From NCBI GenBank assembly GCA_032821775.1, contig JAVLRN010000006.1, positions 1,984,001 to 2,048,000 of the forward strand: 64,000 nt of DNA, read 5' to 3'. The notes beneath the pieces are model-generated. The model had not been told where the DNA came from and did no database searches. It saw only the letters and a program-made list of their open reading frames with translations. Below, piece by piece: positions 47,412 to 59,025 of this stretch. Position 1 is the first letter of the stretch, and every line of letters starts with the position of its first letter. The DNA is from Sanguinoderma infundibulare. Taxonomy: Eukaryota > Basidiomycota > Agaricomycetes > Polyporales > Polyporaceae. The translations under genes were made by a program, and so were the position numbers.

Positions 47412-50400
47412 CAGGGTCCGAGGGTCTCTTCTGCAACGTTCAGCTCGGTGCGCTCAGCCCCAGGGTTCCGAAGTCCATCGAATCTTCCGCACGACTGTCA
47501 TGGAACGCACGTCCTGGGCGATCGAATGCACAGGGAAGTTCCGCCGTCTGGCAACAATTTGCAGCGGGAGGCTGGCGCTGGCGCTGGACGAGACATGCCA
47601 CACGAGGGGAGGGGCGCGCAAGCGATCAATTGGGCGTCCGAAGCCCGACCGAATCTGTCGCGTTCGGTTGCGAGCCCCGCAAGTTGGGCGCGCCCGGGCC
47701 CGATCAGGGTTTGGGGGCCTCATGAGGGCTTGGCGAGCACGAAGCGATTGGCTGAACCGAACCTCAGGCGGTCACGCGTCGGGGTGTCCTGGCTGCCTGT
47801 CCTATGTCAGAGCGCGGGACCTGCCAGCGCTCGTGGTTATTGGGGCGCATCGAGCACTGTATTGGCCAGAGGGTCAGAAATATCGCTCAAAGATCACAAT
47901 TAGAGATGCACAGAACCGCATGGGCGTGCTCCGCGACGCCTCAGGACGCCTCCAGCTGGATGGGCACGTAGAAGCCTGGAGGATCTGAATGCCTCAGAGC
48001 GCCAGAAATAACCTGGATTATCGGCCGCGCGCTATGGGTGCGCTATGGGAACCGCTATCGCAGGGATCAGTCAGAGCGAGGCATTTGTGGTCCCGGCGCT
48101 GCTGGGGAGAGCATCAAGAGGATGATTTTCAGCTTCAGGCGAATTGCAACTCACCTGATCAGTATAGGCACGGTTCTGGGAGGCAGCAGCGATCCAAGGC
48201 ACACCTGTACGGGCCTGAGGCGTGGGCTCAGCTTGAGATCCTTGTCTCGGAGAGACTGACAGCGCTGTCGAGCGTCCCAGGACCCAGGTGTCGAGGATCC
48301 GAAGGCGCACGTCCTTCTGGTCTTCGCACGGCCTTTCCACGGCATTTGTCATGGCCCACCAGGCCACCAGGCTCCCAGCGCGTCGGGCGCGTCCAAAACC
48401 AATGCGTGCAGATGCATGAATGTCGGGAGCTATTGTCATGCTCGACGCTCGTCCGCGCCGGCCAGGGCGCACCACCCGGCAAGGTCGAATCGAGGAGCTT
48501 CGATGACCGTGGTCAAAAGGCTCATTTGAACATTCGGAGACAGCGTGGCGCGGGCGTGTGCTTCCTCTGACGACGCTGGGGACGAGAGCGCAAGCAAACG
48601 CCCGAGGTCGTGTTCGGTGCCTCGACAGCAAACCACCCTGCGACTTCTCCCTGCCAGGTCGATGACGTGCCAAGGCGTCGCTTGTACGTACGAACGCGCG
48701 CGCTGCGACAAAGTTCGCCTGTGCCCGCAGCTGCATACAGTACATACGTACAGCACGACGCGCTGTTAACTGAGAACGCGCCACTGTGGGGATGACGAGA
48801 TGCTGCGTCGTTGCTGACCTCGTCCGCGATGGGCTTCGCGAGTGGCAACAACGTTAACACGCGTCGACGTTGCCACCACGCGCCGCGTCGAGATCCGAGA
48901 GTCTTCTGGAGGAGAGGCTCCTGCCCTCTCTCGCCTCGGCCTCGGGCTGCCCGCATTGCGTCTGCGGGGCTGACGTAGAGAAGACCAGCGACCGATGTCA
49001 ATGCGGGCCGAGTCGAAGAATCTCCAAGTGTTCTGACGGGATCATCGCATCTGTCGATAGCAGCGAATACCGAATACAAATCCCTGAACTGCGGCTTCTC
49101 TAAAGGGTCTCTAGAAGGTAGAGAACACGCGTCGTCGCGTTAACGCCTTTCGCGTCGGATCCGCAGAGCGCGTTCGCCGCTCGACGCCAAGGCCGGGACG
49201 CGAGCCCGACATCGTCGGGGCCTGTGGAGGAAGGAGGAACCCCCGTATGATAACACGTGGTGCGCGTATGTTTCGCGCTGGAATTTCCGGGTGCCCGTTT
49301 GAGCTGACGCCAATAGATGCGAACATGCACCCCGCAAACGTTAACGACGGCACTCTGCTCGCAGTCTGTCCAGACTCACAGCCGCGCCGCGTCTCAGCAA
49401 CGCCGAGCGTCATTGAGGACGACCGAATCTGGGGCTTTCGCTATTGTCCGAGCTGGAGAAGCTGAGGCCAGCGGGCTAGACAGGCCTCCGTGTTTGCTCG
49501 ACAGATCGCAGTTACAGTGCGCGCGAGCGTCCGTTTTTTGCTGAGAGCGCGCGCGCGTTTGCGTCTGCGTTTCTGGATGATATTGGAATCAGCAGGGCGT
49601 CGGCTGGGATTGGGATTGGGAATCACACGCGCAGGTGGTGGGCCCTGCGCACCCGGAGCGAGTGACGCATAGAAGAAAGAAGCATCCAGAAAGGGATGAA
49701 TTCGGAGACGCTTGGAGAGCTGTGCATCCGAATTCCCTGCGCGGGGTGTTCGTCCGCGATATGGGCGAGGGCGAGCCGTTCTTCGGATCCGCCACCTCGT
49801 CGAGACCGAACCTTGTCCGGACGTGCGACCACATGCTGGCGCGCGCGAGCACGTATAGCCATTCAAGGGTGCGACGAGGGATGTCGAGGCGAGATGGCAC
49901 GTCGGAGGCCGATGTCGACGAGCGATGAGAAGTCGGCCGAGGACAGGGGGACAAAAATACCTAGAAAATAGTTGATAAATAGGCGGCTGGGTGGAATGAA
50001 TGCACGAGGACATAAAGAGGGCCCATACGGACTTACGGGGGCGGTAATGGGACGCAGGCGCATCAGGCCCGGGATCAATAACGATGGGGGGCCGCAGAGT
50101 GCATCACAGATGCCTCTGGACGTCTGGAATGGCTGTCTGGAAATTCCAAATGCGCGCGCCAGTGCTCCTGCAGGGCGGATGGGGCGACGGAAGGTGTCAA
50201 GCGGTGACGTCGTGGGCTTGAAGCCTAAAAGGTCGGACGGAAGACGAGCTGGGCGTTCGGACGCGCGCGCGCTGCAGGTCCAGTCCAACACGTTCCAGGA
50301 TGACATACCGCCGTCAGGTAGGTCGTGCGACAGAACACGGTGATGCAGCGTACGGAACCCACGTAAGTGCGTCAGATAAACATTGGCCGTCCGGGCTCGA

Positions 50401-51675
50401 AAGACGGCCCAATTAAACGGACTGCAGCCATTAATGAGCTGTCAACTCTCTACTCTACGAGACACCGACATTGACGGGTGCGGGCCGGCGCGGAGCCGAC
50501 GTGACAGCGCCACCGTGCTGGCGAACGAGAGCCTCGTGTTCGCTGCGCCGAGCGTGCGGCGATGTCATGGCGCGACCGACGTGCCACCTCGCGTCCACTT
50601 CCGGCAACTGTCTCGGTGGCCACAGCGCCACCAGGTGCACGGTAGACACGAGGCCAACGGAACTCAACCCCCACCTCCCCCACCCCCCCAGCCGCTATTG
50701 GCCACCGGCGATGCGCTCCGGTCCCGCGATTGGCTGGGGCTCTTCAATTTTATCGAAGTGACATCAAAATCGGACAGTCCACACCCACACGAACGTTCGA
50801 GGGACCTTGGCGCACCTTGGTGCACCGCCTTGGCGTATCTACCTGCGAAGATAGGCGCAGATCCAGACTGAACATCTGTCCATTGGTCGATTGGCCATGG
50901 GGCGATCGGGGCTGTGGGTTGCCAAAGGGCCTGGAGCCGGCAGAGGTTTACAAACCGAAGCAGCCGCCAGTCACAGACGTTACAACGGACGACACACACA
51001 GGTTCACCTGCGCGGCATAGGCACGACCACCCGCGAGCTGGCTCGTTAGGAACAGAACATGCCAAGGATGCAAATGTCGTTCAGCCACTCCGGTATCAAG
51101 CATCATGGCACGCACCAGACGGCTTGCGATCGCAGCCCCTTTCCGACGCGTGATTCACATCTACCTAACCATCGGTAGCGCAAACGTCGGGCCTCGGTCG
51201 ACGGTGTGCTGCATCATTGCGCAGGATGTGAACAGTCCGACTCGCCGCTGCAGCAGACGTAGTACGGACGGCTTCCCGATCAGATGGTGGCACCTCCAGG
51301 CGGCGTATTCTTCCAACCAGCGACGGTCCGCCGACGGAGCGTCGAGCGGTTAACCAAGACGCTGGAGTCCGGAGGTGGGGAAGCCAAGGGGACCGAGGTA
51401 GCGAAGACGAGATGCCGGCAGCTGTCAGCTGTCCCCGAGAGGATGCGTCGGGGATGCTGAGGCCTGAGGGACGATCATTCGGAAAAGAAAGAAAGGAACG
51501 GTTACGAAAGAGCCACTCGCACCGGCCTAGGGTTCTAGACGGCGGCGCCGAGGAGCAAAAAAAAATTGCGGGGAGGGGGAAGACCGACGAGGACGCGAGA
51601 GGTTAAGCGGCGTGAAAGTACCTACGGCCGAAGCCTGCGCGAGCGGGCGCGATGGCGACTTTGAGCAATCCTCCT

Positions 51676-51709
51676 GCAGAGACGGTGCAGAGACGGTGCA
51701 GAGACGGTG
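51676..51709. repeat. 11-bp tandem repeat, three copies
   Basis: Three direct copies of GCAGAGACGGT, identical to each other. In the gene-free region upstream of the Con7-like gene. Confidence 0.85.
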
Positions 51710-54525
51710 CGGGGAAGACGTAACGGCCAGGCCTCGCGCGTCCGCCTCGCGTGCCAGCAGCATCGGCGGCGGTAGATCGCATGGAAGGCCTCCAGGCCGT
51801 CGACGAGAAGCGGTGCACGGAGCAGAGCAGAGCAGAAGAACGATTCGGATACGTCTCTTCGGCCAACGAGTCAACCACGTTCTGGGGATCTTCACAGGGT
51901 TCGCACTGACGGACAGCCCGATCGTTGTTCGTCCTGGCACCGCTGAGCTCGTGCGAGCCACGAGCGTGCAGATGCAGACCGACTCCGTCGAAAAGAGACT
52001 AAGAGAATGGCCACAGCACAGCTTAGAGCGGGATCGTACGGATCTGGGAGGCGGGATGCGCTTTATTAGCACGATCGGGGCTACTTGGACCCACTGCGAA
52101 CTCGGGGGCGGTAAACGCTGTTGGTCCACGGCCAGGGACGGAGTGGGAGCGAGCTCGGGGACGCGTTTTTGGTTTTCTAGAACATCAGGGGGTGTGAGAG
52201 CGACGAGGAGCGGACCGCTGCGTCGTTCCCGAGGACGCGCACGGCGTAGAGTGTCGAGACGGAGTCGCGCGGGCAGCCGTCCGGACGCAAGGAGGCACAA
52301 AGCACACGGACGGGGGTGAGACGCGCGGGGCCTGGCCGACGTCACCGGCACGCGAACGGCTGGCCCGCACAAGGTTCGAAGACCGCTGGGTGGCTGCGGG
52401 GAACGGCGGGCGTGACATTCGTTCGATCCTCGGCGCCGAGAAGTCGAGAAGGGACCCGCCCGCCTTGAACCGCACACCCAAATGCTAAAACGAGCGCAGA
52501 CATAAGAGAGGGCGATCGCGCGGGGTGCGGGGTAAGGATCCGAAAGCGGCGCACGCATTGCCTCTATCGCACGCACCGGCGCGGGCGACGAGAAGCCTAA
52601 AGCTTGCGACGGCCCTCCGTCGTTATCAACATCGGCGGGGCATCCGAACACGCTCGGGCGGGGCTGGGGGGCATGGTTGTCAAGGGATTCCCATTCGAGC
52701 TACTGAATATGGGGACAGACACGCCACGATCACGACCACGAAGCCGGGAGAAGGCGAGTGGGTTTACGGGAAGCGAACACAGAGGAATCGGGACGGGCGC
52801 GCACACACGCGTCCTGTACGATTGAGACGTCGCGGATCGTCGTCGTGACACTGGGCCCGCACACAAGCTTTCAGTCGCGGGCGATGCACGGGTTGTTACG
52901 TGAGGATACGTACGCACGCTGCTTCGGAGGCTTCTGCGCAGCCTGGTTCAACGCCAGCTCCGAGAAACTCTGTTTGAATTTTACTATGGGCGTTGGTGTT
53001 CTGAGCCTCTCGCACTCGGACTCGGCAGGGTGAAGCTGGGTGGAGAATGGAGTGGAGCGTGTCTGGGTAGGTTTGGTTGATGGACAGAACCGACCCTGGA
53101 CGGACGGCAGGAATGATACTGCACACGTTGAGGCGTCTGATTATTTGTGGAATATAAGGGGACGGAGTATGGGAGACGATTGCTGGGGTGGAGGTCACCG
53201 TGTGCGAAGGGGCCTCTTGTCGATCGACACAATGGGGTGTTTGATTAGGAGAGGATGGAACGCAGAGCACGAGTGATCGCAAACGAAGGTAGGAATCAGG
53301 CAGTGCACATGGTCGAGAGCCTGGGGTTGCCCGGTCGGGGAGGATGGTGGGACGGAAGCGCGCACAAAGTCCGAGTGGGCGGAATATTCGGATGCTCGCA
53401 GCTGCTGGCGGCAAGCGCCGAGGCCGAGAGGCGACTCAGCAGGAAATTGACGCAGACGACGGTGGCAGGTGTCCGTCGCCTGGGCAATAGAAGACGACGC
53501 GTGAGAGCGCCAGAGAGAGTTGGGTTTACAATCCCAACGACGGGTTCGGCAGGAGAGCAGAGAAGACGGGAGCAGTCAGCGGGGAAGATGTATCATCGGG
53601 CGCGCTCTGGGCGCAGTACAGACGCGTCGGACACCAGACAACATGCGAGCGGGCAGAGACACGGCGGGGCGACGATGGATCGCAGAGGCGTCGGAGACGG
53701 GACCAGACGGGACCGGATGGAGACGATGGAGCCGGAGGTGGGCGTGGCTGGCCGGACGATCACGCGGAGAACACGCGAGCGGTCAGGCGTCTGGGCAGAT
53801 GCTTCGCGGTGATGTAATGGGTCAAAAGGCGAGCGAGGCTGCAAGAGAAAGCTGGGGGCACTGCTGGGGCCAGGACGGGAAGAGGGGCGGGAGGATAGGA
53901 GGAGGGCAGACGAACGGGACGCCATGACATACGACTGACAGTTGGTGGCGTGGGTGACAGGAAAGGGGGCGAAACGGGCGCGGGCGGGACCGCTCGCGGG
54001 AGAGAGACGCGGGCGGCGAGGCTCGAGGCGGACGGGGACTGGCGGTGGCGGGAGGACGCGCGGAGGGCGAGGTGGGCTATCGTCCGAGAGACGCGGAGGG
54101 CAGAGAGACGGGCGCACGGCAGGTGGGATGCTGGATTTGGACAGATTACGACGAGGGCCGGAAAAGGCGAGTGGGGGGCGGGGCGGCGGGGGCCAATGGG
54201 GGGACGGTTGGAAATTAAAAAAATAGAGATCGAAATTCGAATCTGGAGATGCGGAGATTGAATGGGGAATGTATTGGGAAAGATGGGTGATGGGCGAGGG
54301 CGCGGTTGGAGATCCGCCTGTGGGCAGATCTGGACCCTGAGTTGGTCGCGGGCACGGGAGAGCAGCGGTCACGGCCAGACGGCGACGGGCACTCGCTGCT
54401 CGGACTCGCGCGGTGACGGCAGTGACGAGGCTCGTCACGCGTGCTCTGATCTCGTCGCGCCATGGCTCGCAGTGATAATATTGATCTGCCTGTGTGGACA
54501 ATCCCCCGATCCGCCATCCCGCTCA

Positions 54526-57135
54526 ATGCTCCTCCATCCTCCCCAGCCCTCCCCCCTCCACTTCGACTACCCTCCCCAGCACGCCCCCTTCCTCCCCCGC
54601 GCCCTCCCCCGCGCACTCTCCACCGTGGACAGGCACCCGCTCCCCCCGCGCCCAGACGAGCTCCCCCAGCACGACTCCCCCCTGGAGCACCCAAACAACT
54701 ACAGCTATGTCCCCCGTCCTCCGCCCGTGCAAAGTTCCCCCAGCCCCGACGTCATGTACCAGCATAATGTACACTCGCACCTATTCGATCCCTCCCACTC
54801 TTCCCGTCCTAATCAGCCCCCACAGCACCCAAGCCAGGACTACGACGTCCAGTCGCGCCAGCAACCGCCCGCCATCCACACAGACAACCTTCTTTATCCG
54901 TCCGACCCCAACTTCACCCCGTCCCCAATCTCCTCCCCAACAGACAATCCGATCGCGTCCCAGTCCACCCTCACGCGCCAGATGTCCTTCCCTCAACCCA
55001 TGAGCGCGCCCTCGCAAAACGCGTTTCCCCAGCGGTTTTCAAACGAAGGTTTGTCCCGTGTCACGTATTCCAACCCCACCCTCGATCGCCGCATGTCCGA
55101 GCCCGTCCTCGGGGCTGGACGCCAGTCCTTCCCCCAACCCCCCGCCTCACACCCAGACACGTTCGCCTACTCCGCCGCGTCATCTGCAACCATTGTCCAG
55201 CACTCCCCGCTCTCTCCGCGCCCGTCCTCATCCTACTCGTCTTACGGCACCTACACCGAACATCAGCGCGACAGCAGCGGCGCGTCAATCGGCTCCGCGG
55301 GCCTCTCGGACCCGTATGCGAACCCCGTCGCGGCATGGGGTTCCGCAGAACCAGAGGCTCACATCACCAGCTCTCCCCTTTCCCCACTCTACGCAGGCAG
55401 CGCCGCGAGCGGCTCAGACGTATCTGCAACGGGTCTTCCCTCGCCGCCCGCGCAGCCACACCAGTCGCCGTCCAAAACCGCTGCCGTGCCCCCAGGCCCA
55501 GGTGCGAGACCGCAGCAAGGCGCGCCCGGTCAATCGAGCGCAGGCTCAACACCGCGCCCCGGCCCAAACAACAGCAAGACCTACTCGTTCGTTTCATTGC
55601 CTGGGAACGCGGTCAAGAAGCGGCCCCGCCGGAGGTACGACGAGATCGAGCGGCTCTATCAGTGCAGGTACGCTCCCGTCCCTCTGTCAATTTTGCTTTC
55701 TCTTCGCGAAAACCGCACACTCTATTCGCCTACCCTTCCTTCTGCGTCTTATTTTCGCGTTTCGTGCGGATCTGACCGCTCAACGGCCCTCGATCATTTT
55801 TCTTTGTGCGCCGCCTCTGCGTGACTAAGTCGGTTTACTGAGGCGCGCGCGTTTTTGTTCAACAGCTGGCCCAACTGCACCAAAGCGTACGGAACCTTGA
55901 ACCACCTAAATGCCCACGTCACCATGCAGCGTCATGGCTCGAAGCGCAGCCCAAACGGTATGTGCTTACTCCGTTTGGCTCAGCCGTTCGCCGACGTGTC
56001 TGACTTGGCTTTCAATCTTCACGGCCCCATCTTTCACGCGATATATGCGCATATAGAGTTCAAGGAGCTCAGGAAGAAGTGGCGCCAGGAGAAGAAGGAG
56101 GCTGAGGAGGCCGAGCGCGAGCGAGAACGCGAGGTCGCCGCCCAGACGATGGCCATGCGGGAGATGCAGTACCACCACCCTCACCAGCCGATCGTGTACG
56201 ACGACCACCGGTTTGCGGCCCGACGACGACTTAGTATGGTCGAGTCGTTTGCTGACCCCCACGGACATGGGGCGCCAGGCGGCCCGCATTCGCTCCCCAG
56301 CCACTCATACCTGCATTCGGCTATGCAAGCGCAAGGCCCTGGTGCTGTTCAGGCGTTCGGCAACCCCCCACAGAGCGCCCCCAGTTACAGCTCGCTGCAG
56401 GCTCCTCCCATCGGTATGGACGCTCGGTACAGTCTCCCCTCCCCCGTGGACGAAGTCGGCCACTTCCGGTATTCCTCCCTGCCCCACCCATCCCAAGGTC
56501 TCCCTTCTCTCAACATCCCCCAGCAGAACACCGAGGAGGACATGTACTACCGCCAGACACAGACACCCCAGGGTGAGCTAGTTGGTCCGGCATGGGGTCA
56601 TGCACACGCGTCTCAACATCCTCAGGCTCCCGCCCATGGGCATGGCATGCGGGCCTCGCACCAACAACCGTTCTATAGCACTCAAAGCAACATAACCCTC
56701 CCTCCTCCCCACTCCATGAACCCGTTGTCTATCTCTGCACCCAACCCAAGTCCGCTCTCGGGCGGCGGCTTTCCGTCACTAGGCCCCAGCACCGGTCCCG
56801 GATCCGCTCTCGGTGGTGAGGTAAACCTCGACATTTCTGGGGCAGTTGGCCCAGAGCAGGAGAGCGGCTCTCCAACGCCCGAGCTTGCTGCGCATGTGTC
56901 TCTGGGTTCCAATCGACTGCCGCCCAACTCGACGCTCCTCACGCCTTTGCCTGGGTACGAGCCCGACAGCGACATCGAGATGGGACGTCCTCGGGAACAC
57001 TCGCCGCGCGAACGCGAACGGGATTACATGCGCGACGACCGCGATCGCGGGTGGGGGGATCGCGCGGCGCGGGACCGCGAGCGGTATTACGCCGGAAATG
57101 GGCAGGGGAACGGAAGGGACCAGCAGTACGAATAG
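54526..57135 (+). CDS. Con7-like C2H2 zinc-finger transcription factor
   Basis: Exons 54526-55667, 55866-55957 and 56057-57135 join in phase to 770 aa. The core SFVSLPGNAVKKRPRRRYDE, IERLYQC, then SWPNCTKAYGTLNHLNAHV and TMQRHGSKRSPNEFKELRK, is very close to the conserved region of Con7, the C2H2 regulator of conidiation and infection morphogenesis in ascomycetes. The finger is C380-x4-C385-x12-H398-x5-H404; the second exon encodes nearly all of it. A charged helix follows (KKWRQEKKEAEEAERERERE). The flanks are long Pro/Ser/Gln-rich disordered regions, and the C-terminus is an Arg/Asp/Glu-rich tract (RERERDYMRDDRDRGWG). The start is the first ATG leading directly into the proline-rich region; upstream in-frame codons exist but look untranslated. 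Nuclear; likely a developmental or cell-wall regulator by homology, targets unknown. Confidence 0.88.
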
Positions 57136-58726
57136 GGAGAGGGCTGTGGTGCTCTTACTGGTGCGTTCGATGCTTCTCGTCTTCCACCGGCATTTTTTAC
57201 TGAGTCGATCGGGCGTAGGTCCCTTCTTCCTGGCGTCTGCTCTCGTGGCGTCGCCCTCCCTCGTCCACTGGCGCCGATCGCGCTCGCTGCGTCCCGCTGT
57301 CGGCGGCCGTCGTCGTCTATTCGCGTCATGCGAAGCTCCTTGGGGCCGTGCGTGCATAACGCATGTGACGCGCCCCCGCACTCTCACCCCCGCCCCCCAA
57401 CTACACCCCATCTATTGCGTTTTCGACGCGCACAACTGCTATATGTTTTTATTGCTCTTTCCCTTCCCCGTCGTTTCGAGCACACACGTCCCAATGCTCT
57501 CGCGCGTCCTCTATTCTTACAACACCGTCCCGAATTCTATATGGTACGGACAAAGTGTATAGTCGGTTCGATCGTGTACCTGTATGGTAGTAGATACCTC
57601 TAGTAAGTTCTGGTATACATAGTTCACGCCTGTTTGGTTTACACAATTCCGGATTTCCATCTGCTCTTTCTCCTGTCGTCCCTCCTGTTTCACATTCACT
57701 CACTACTGCCCCCCAATCTCTCTCTCCAATCTCACCATCTCCGAGGGCCCATGATCGCCTCGTCGGTCCGCGCTAAGCCCGTCTGGGGAAGTTTGTGGAC
57801 CGGCGCGCGCGTCTCAGGCCACGCTTCCTGCTGTCTGTTTACCTACCTACTCATACTACTTGCACTTATTTGACTTCGCGCGCGCCCCGCATCCACTGTA
57901 TTTCTTACAGTTGTTGTCCATAGCACTCTCGCTTACTGTTACCCGCATGTCTGCTCAACAAATCCTTCGTTCCTACCAGTGACACTCTACCATTACTTGC
58001 TCTTTCCGACGTGCCATCCCCGCTTGGTTTGTTTGCGCTTTTTACTGTACAGCACTAGTCGCAATGTACCAGATGTATATAGTGTATATCATTCAATTCC
58101 CAAAGTTTATCTATATCTAACTTTCGAGCTCTCCCTCGCACAGCAGCTGGCCAATCCCTCCGAACGGACTTGCGTCCCCTTCCCCGTCCTCGTACCCGTT
58201 TCCGATCGCGCGTCGAGGGCGCGCGCCCACGCGCAGTCCACGCGCGTCGGACATCATCGCATCTTCCGAAGCGTTCTTCCCCGGAACGTCATAGCAAACC
58301 GTGCCAACGATCGAGACGCAACCCACGCGCGTGCCGCAATCGGAACTGCACGCCACTTGGACGGCGCTCCAAGGCCCTCGATCTCTTCTGCTGTTAGCAG
58401 CACCGCGCGGTGCGCATCACGCTGTACGGCATGTTTGGTCTGTGACTCTGTGCCTCCCCGGGCGGGCGGACTCGGACACGAGTTAAGCGTTTTCGATCAT
58501 GGGATCTACATGTATCTCGCACCGCCGCCGCATGTGCGGGACCATTGTCATAGGTCGAGCGGGGCCACCGCAGGCTCGAAACTGGAGTAGCGCATGTACG
58601 CGTACGGTATGAACTGTATTTCGGTACGTGCGTAGCCAGGCGAAAGCTCCTGAGCGCGGCGTTTCAATTCGCCGCGTCCTCGAGTCCGTTTGGAGATTAG
58701 GCGCATGGACGAGGGTGACCTAGTAT

Positions 58727-58744
58727 AGCAGCAGCAGCAGCAGC
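58727..58744. repeat. AGC trinucleotide repeat, six units
   Basis: Six uninterrupted AGC units followed by GGCAGG. Thirty bases on, at 58774-58791, there are three AATCGC units. Confidence 0.85.
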
Positions 58745-58999
58745 GGCAGGAAAACCAATTTTTTGCTTGCTGCAATCGCAATCGCAATCGCGTGTCCGAG
58801 CGCAAATCGAACGGCCTCGACGCGCGTGACAATGATCGACGGCACCAGAAGGTCTCTGCACGAAGCAAAAAAAAAAAGCACATGAGTTTAGTTACGCGCG
58901 CACCACGATCACAGGTCCTGCAGCGGTTCTGCTCCCCAGAGCCCAACGGCCAGAGCCCGGGCGGAGCGCAGCGAAAGGAGGAGCAGGAGCCAGCCCGAC

Positions 59000-59025
59000 G
59001 GGGGGGGGGGGGGAGTGGGGGGGGG
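59000..59025 (+). repeat. Long G runs (possible G-quadruplex)
   Basis: Fourteen G, AGT, then nine G on the plus strand. Such runs can form G-quadruplex DNA and are also a common site of sequencing-length error. A run of about twelve A lies 120 bases upstream (58867-58878). Confidence 0.8.

Larger units (their letters stand above)
41478..54525. other. 13-kb region without a supportable gene, upstream of the Con7-like gene
   Basis: No frame in these 13 kb shows a recognisable domain or a convincing phased exon set on either strand. Frames of 150-370 codons occur (for example minus 52651-51527, plus 47230-47988) but are Arg/Pro/Ser-rich and typical of chance frames in GC-rich DNA. The segment 52.9-54.3 kb is strongly purine-rich on the plus strand. 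It may hold regulatory DNA, noncoding transcripts or decayed mobile elements. A palindrome pair at 42557-42570 and 42586-42597 and short repeats are listed separately. Confidence 0.4.

Noticed and set aside
47230..47988. Plus-strand 252-codon frame
   Set aside because: Cys/Arg-rich, crosses a CAT microsatellite and shows no family resemblance.
51527..52651. Minus-strand open frame of 374 codons
   Set aside because: Arg/Pro/Ser-rich throughout, no domain, covers a short tandem repeat, and frames are open on the other strand too; typical of chance in GC-rich DNA.
53593..54501. Minus-strand 302-codon frame upstream of the Con7-like gene
   Set aside because: It is a translation of the purine-rich plus strand (Pro/Ser/Arg low complexity) with no motif.
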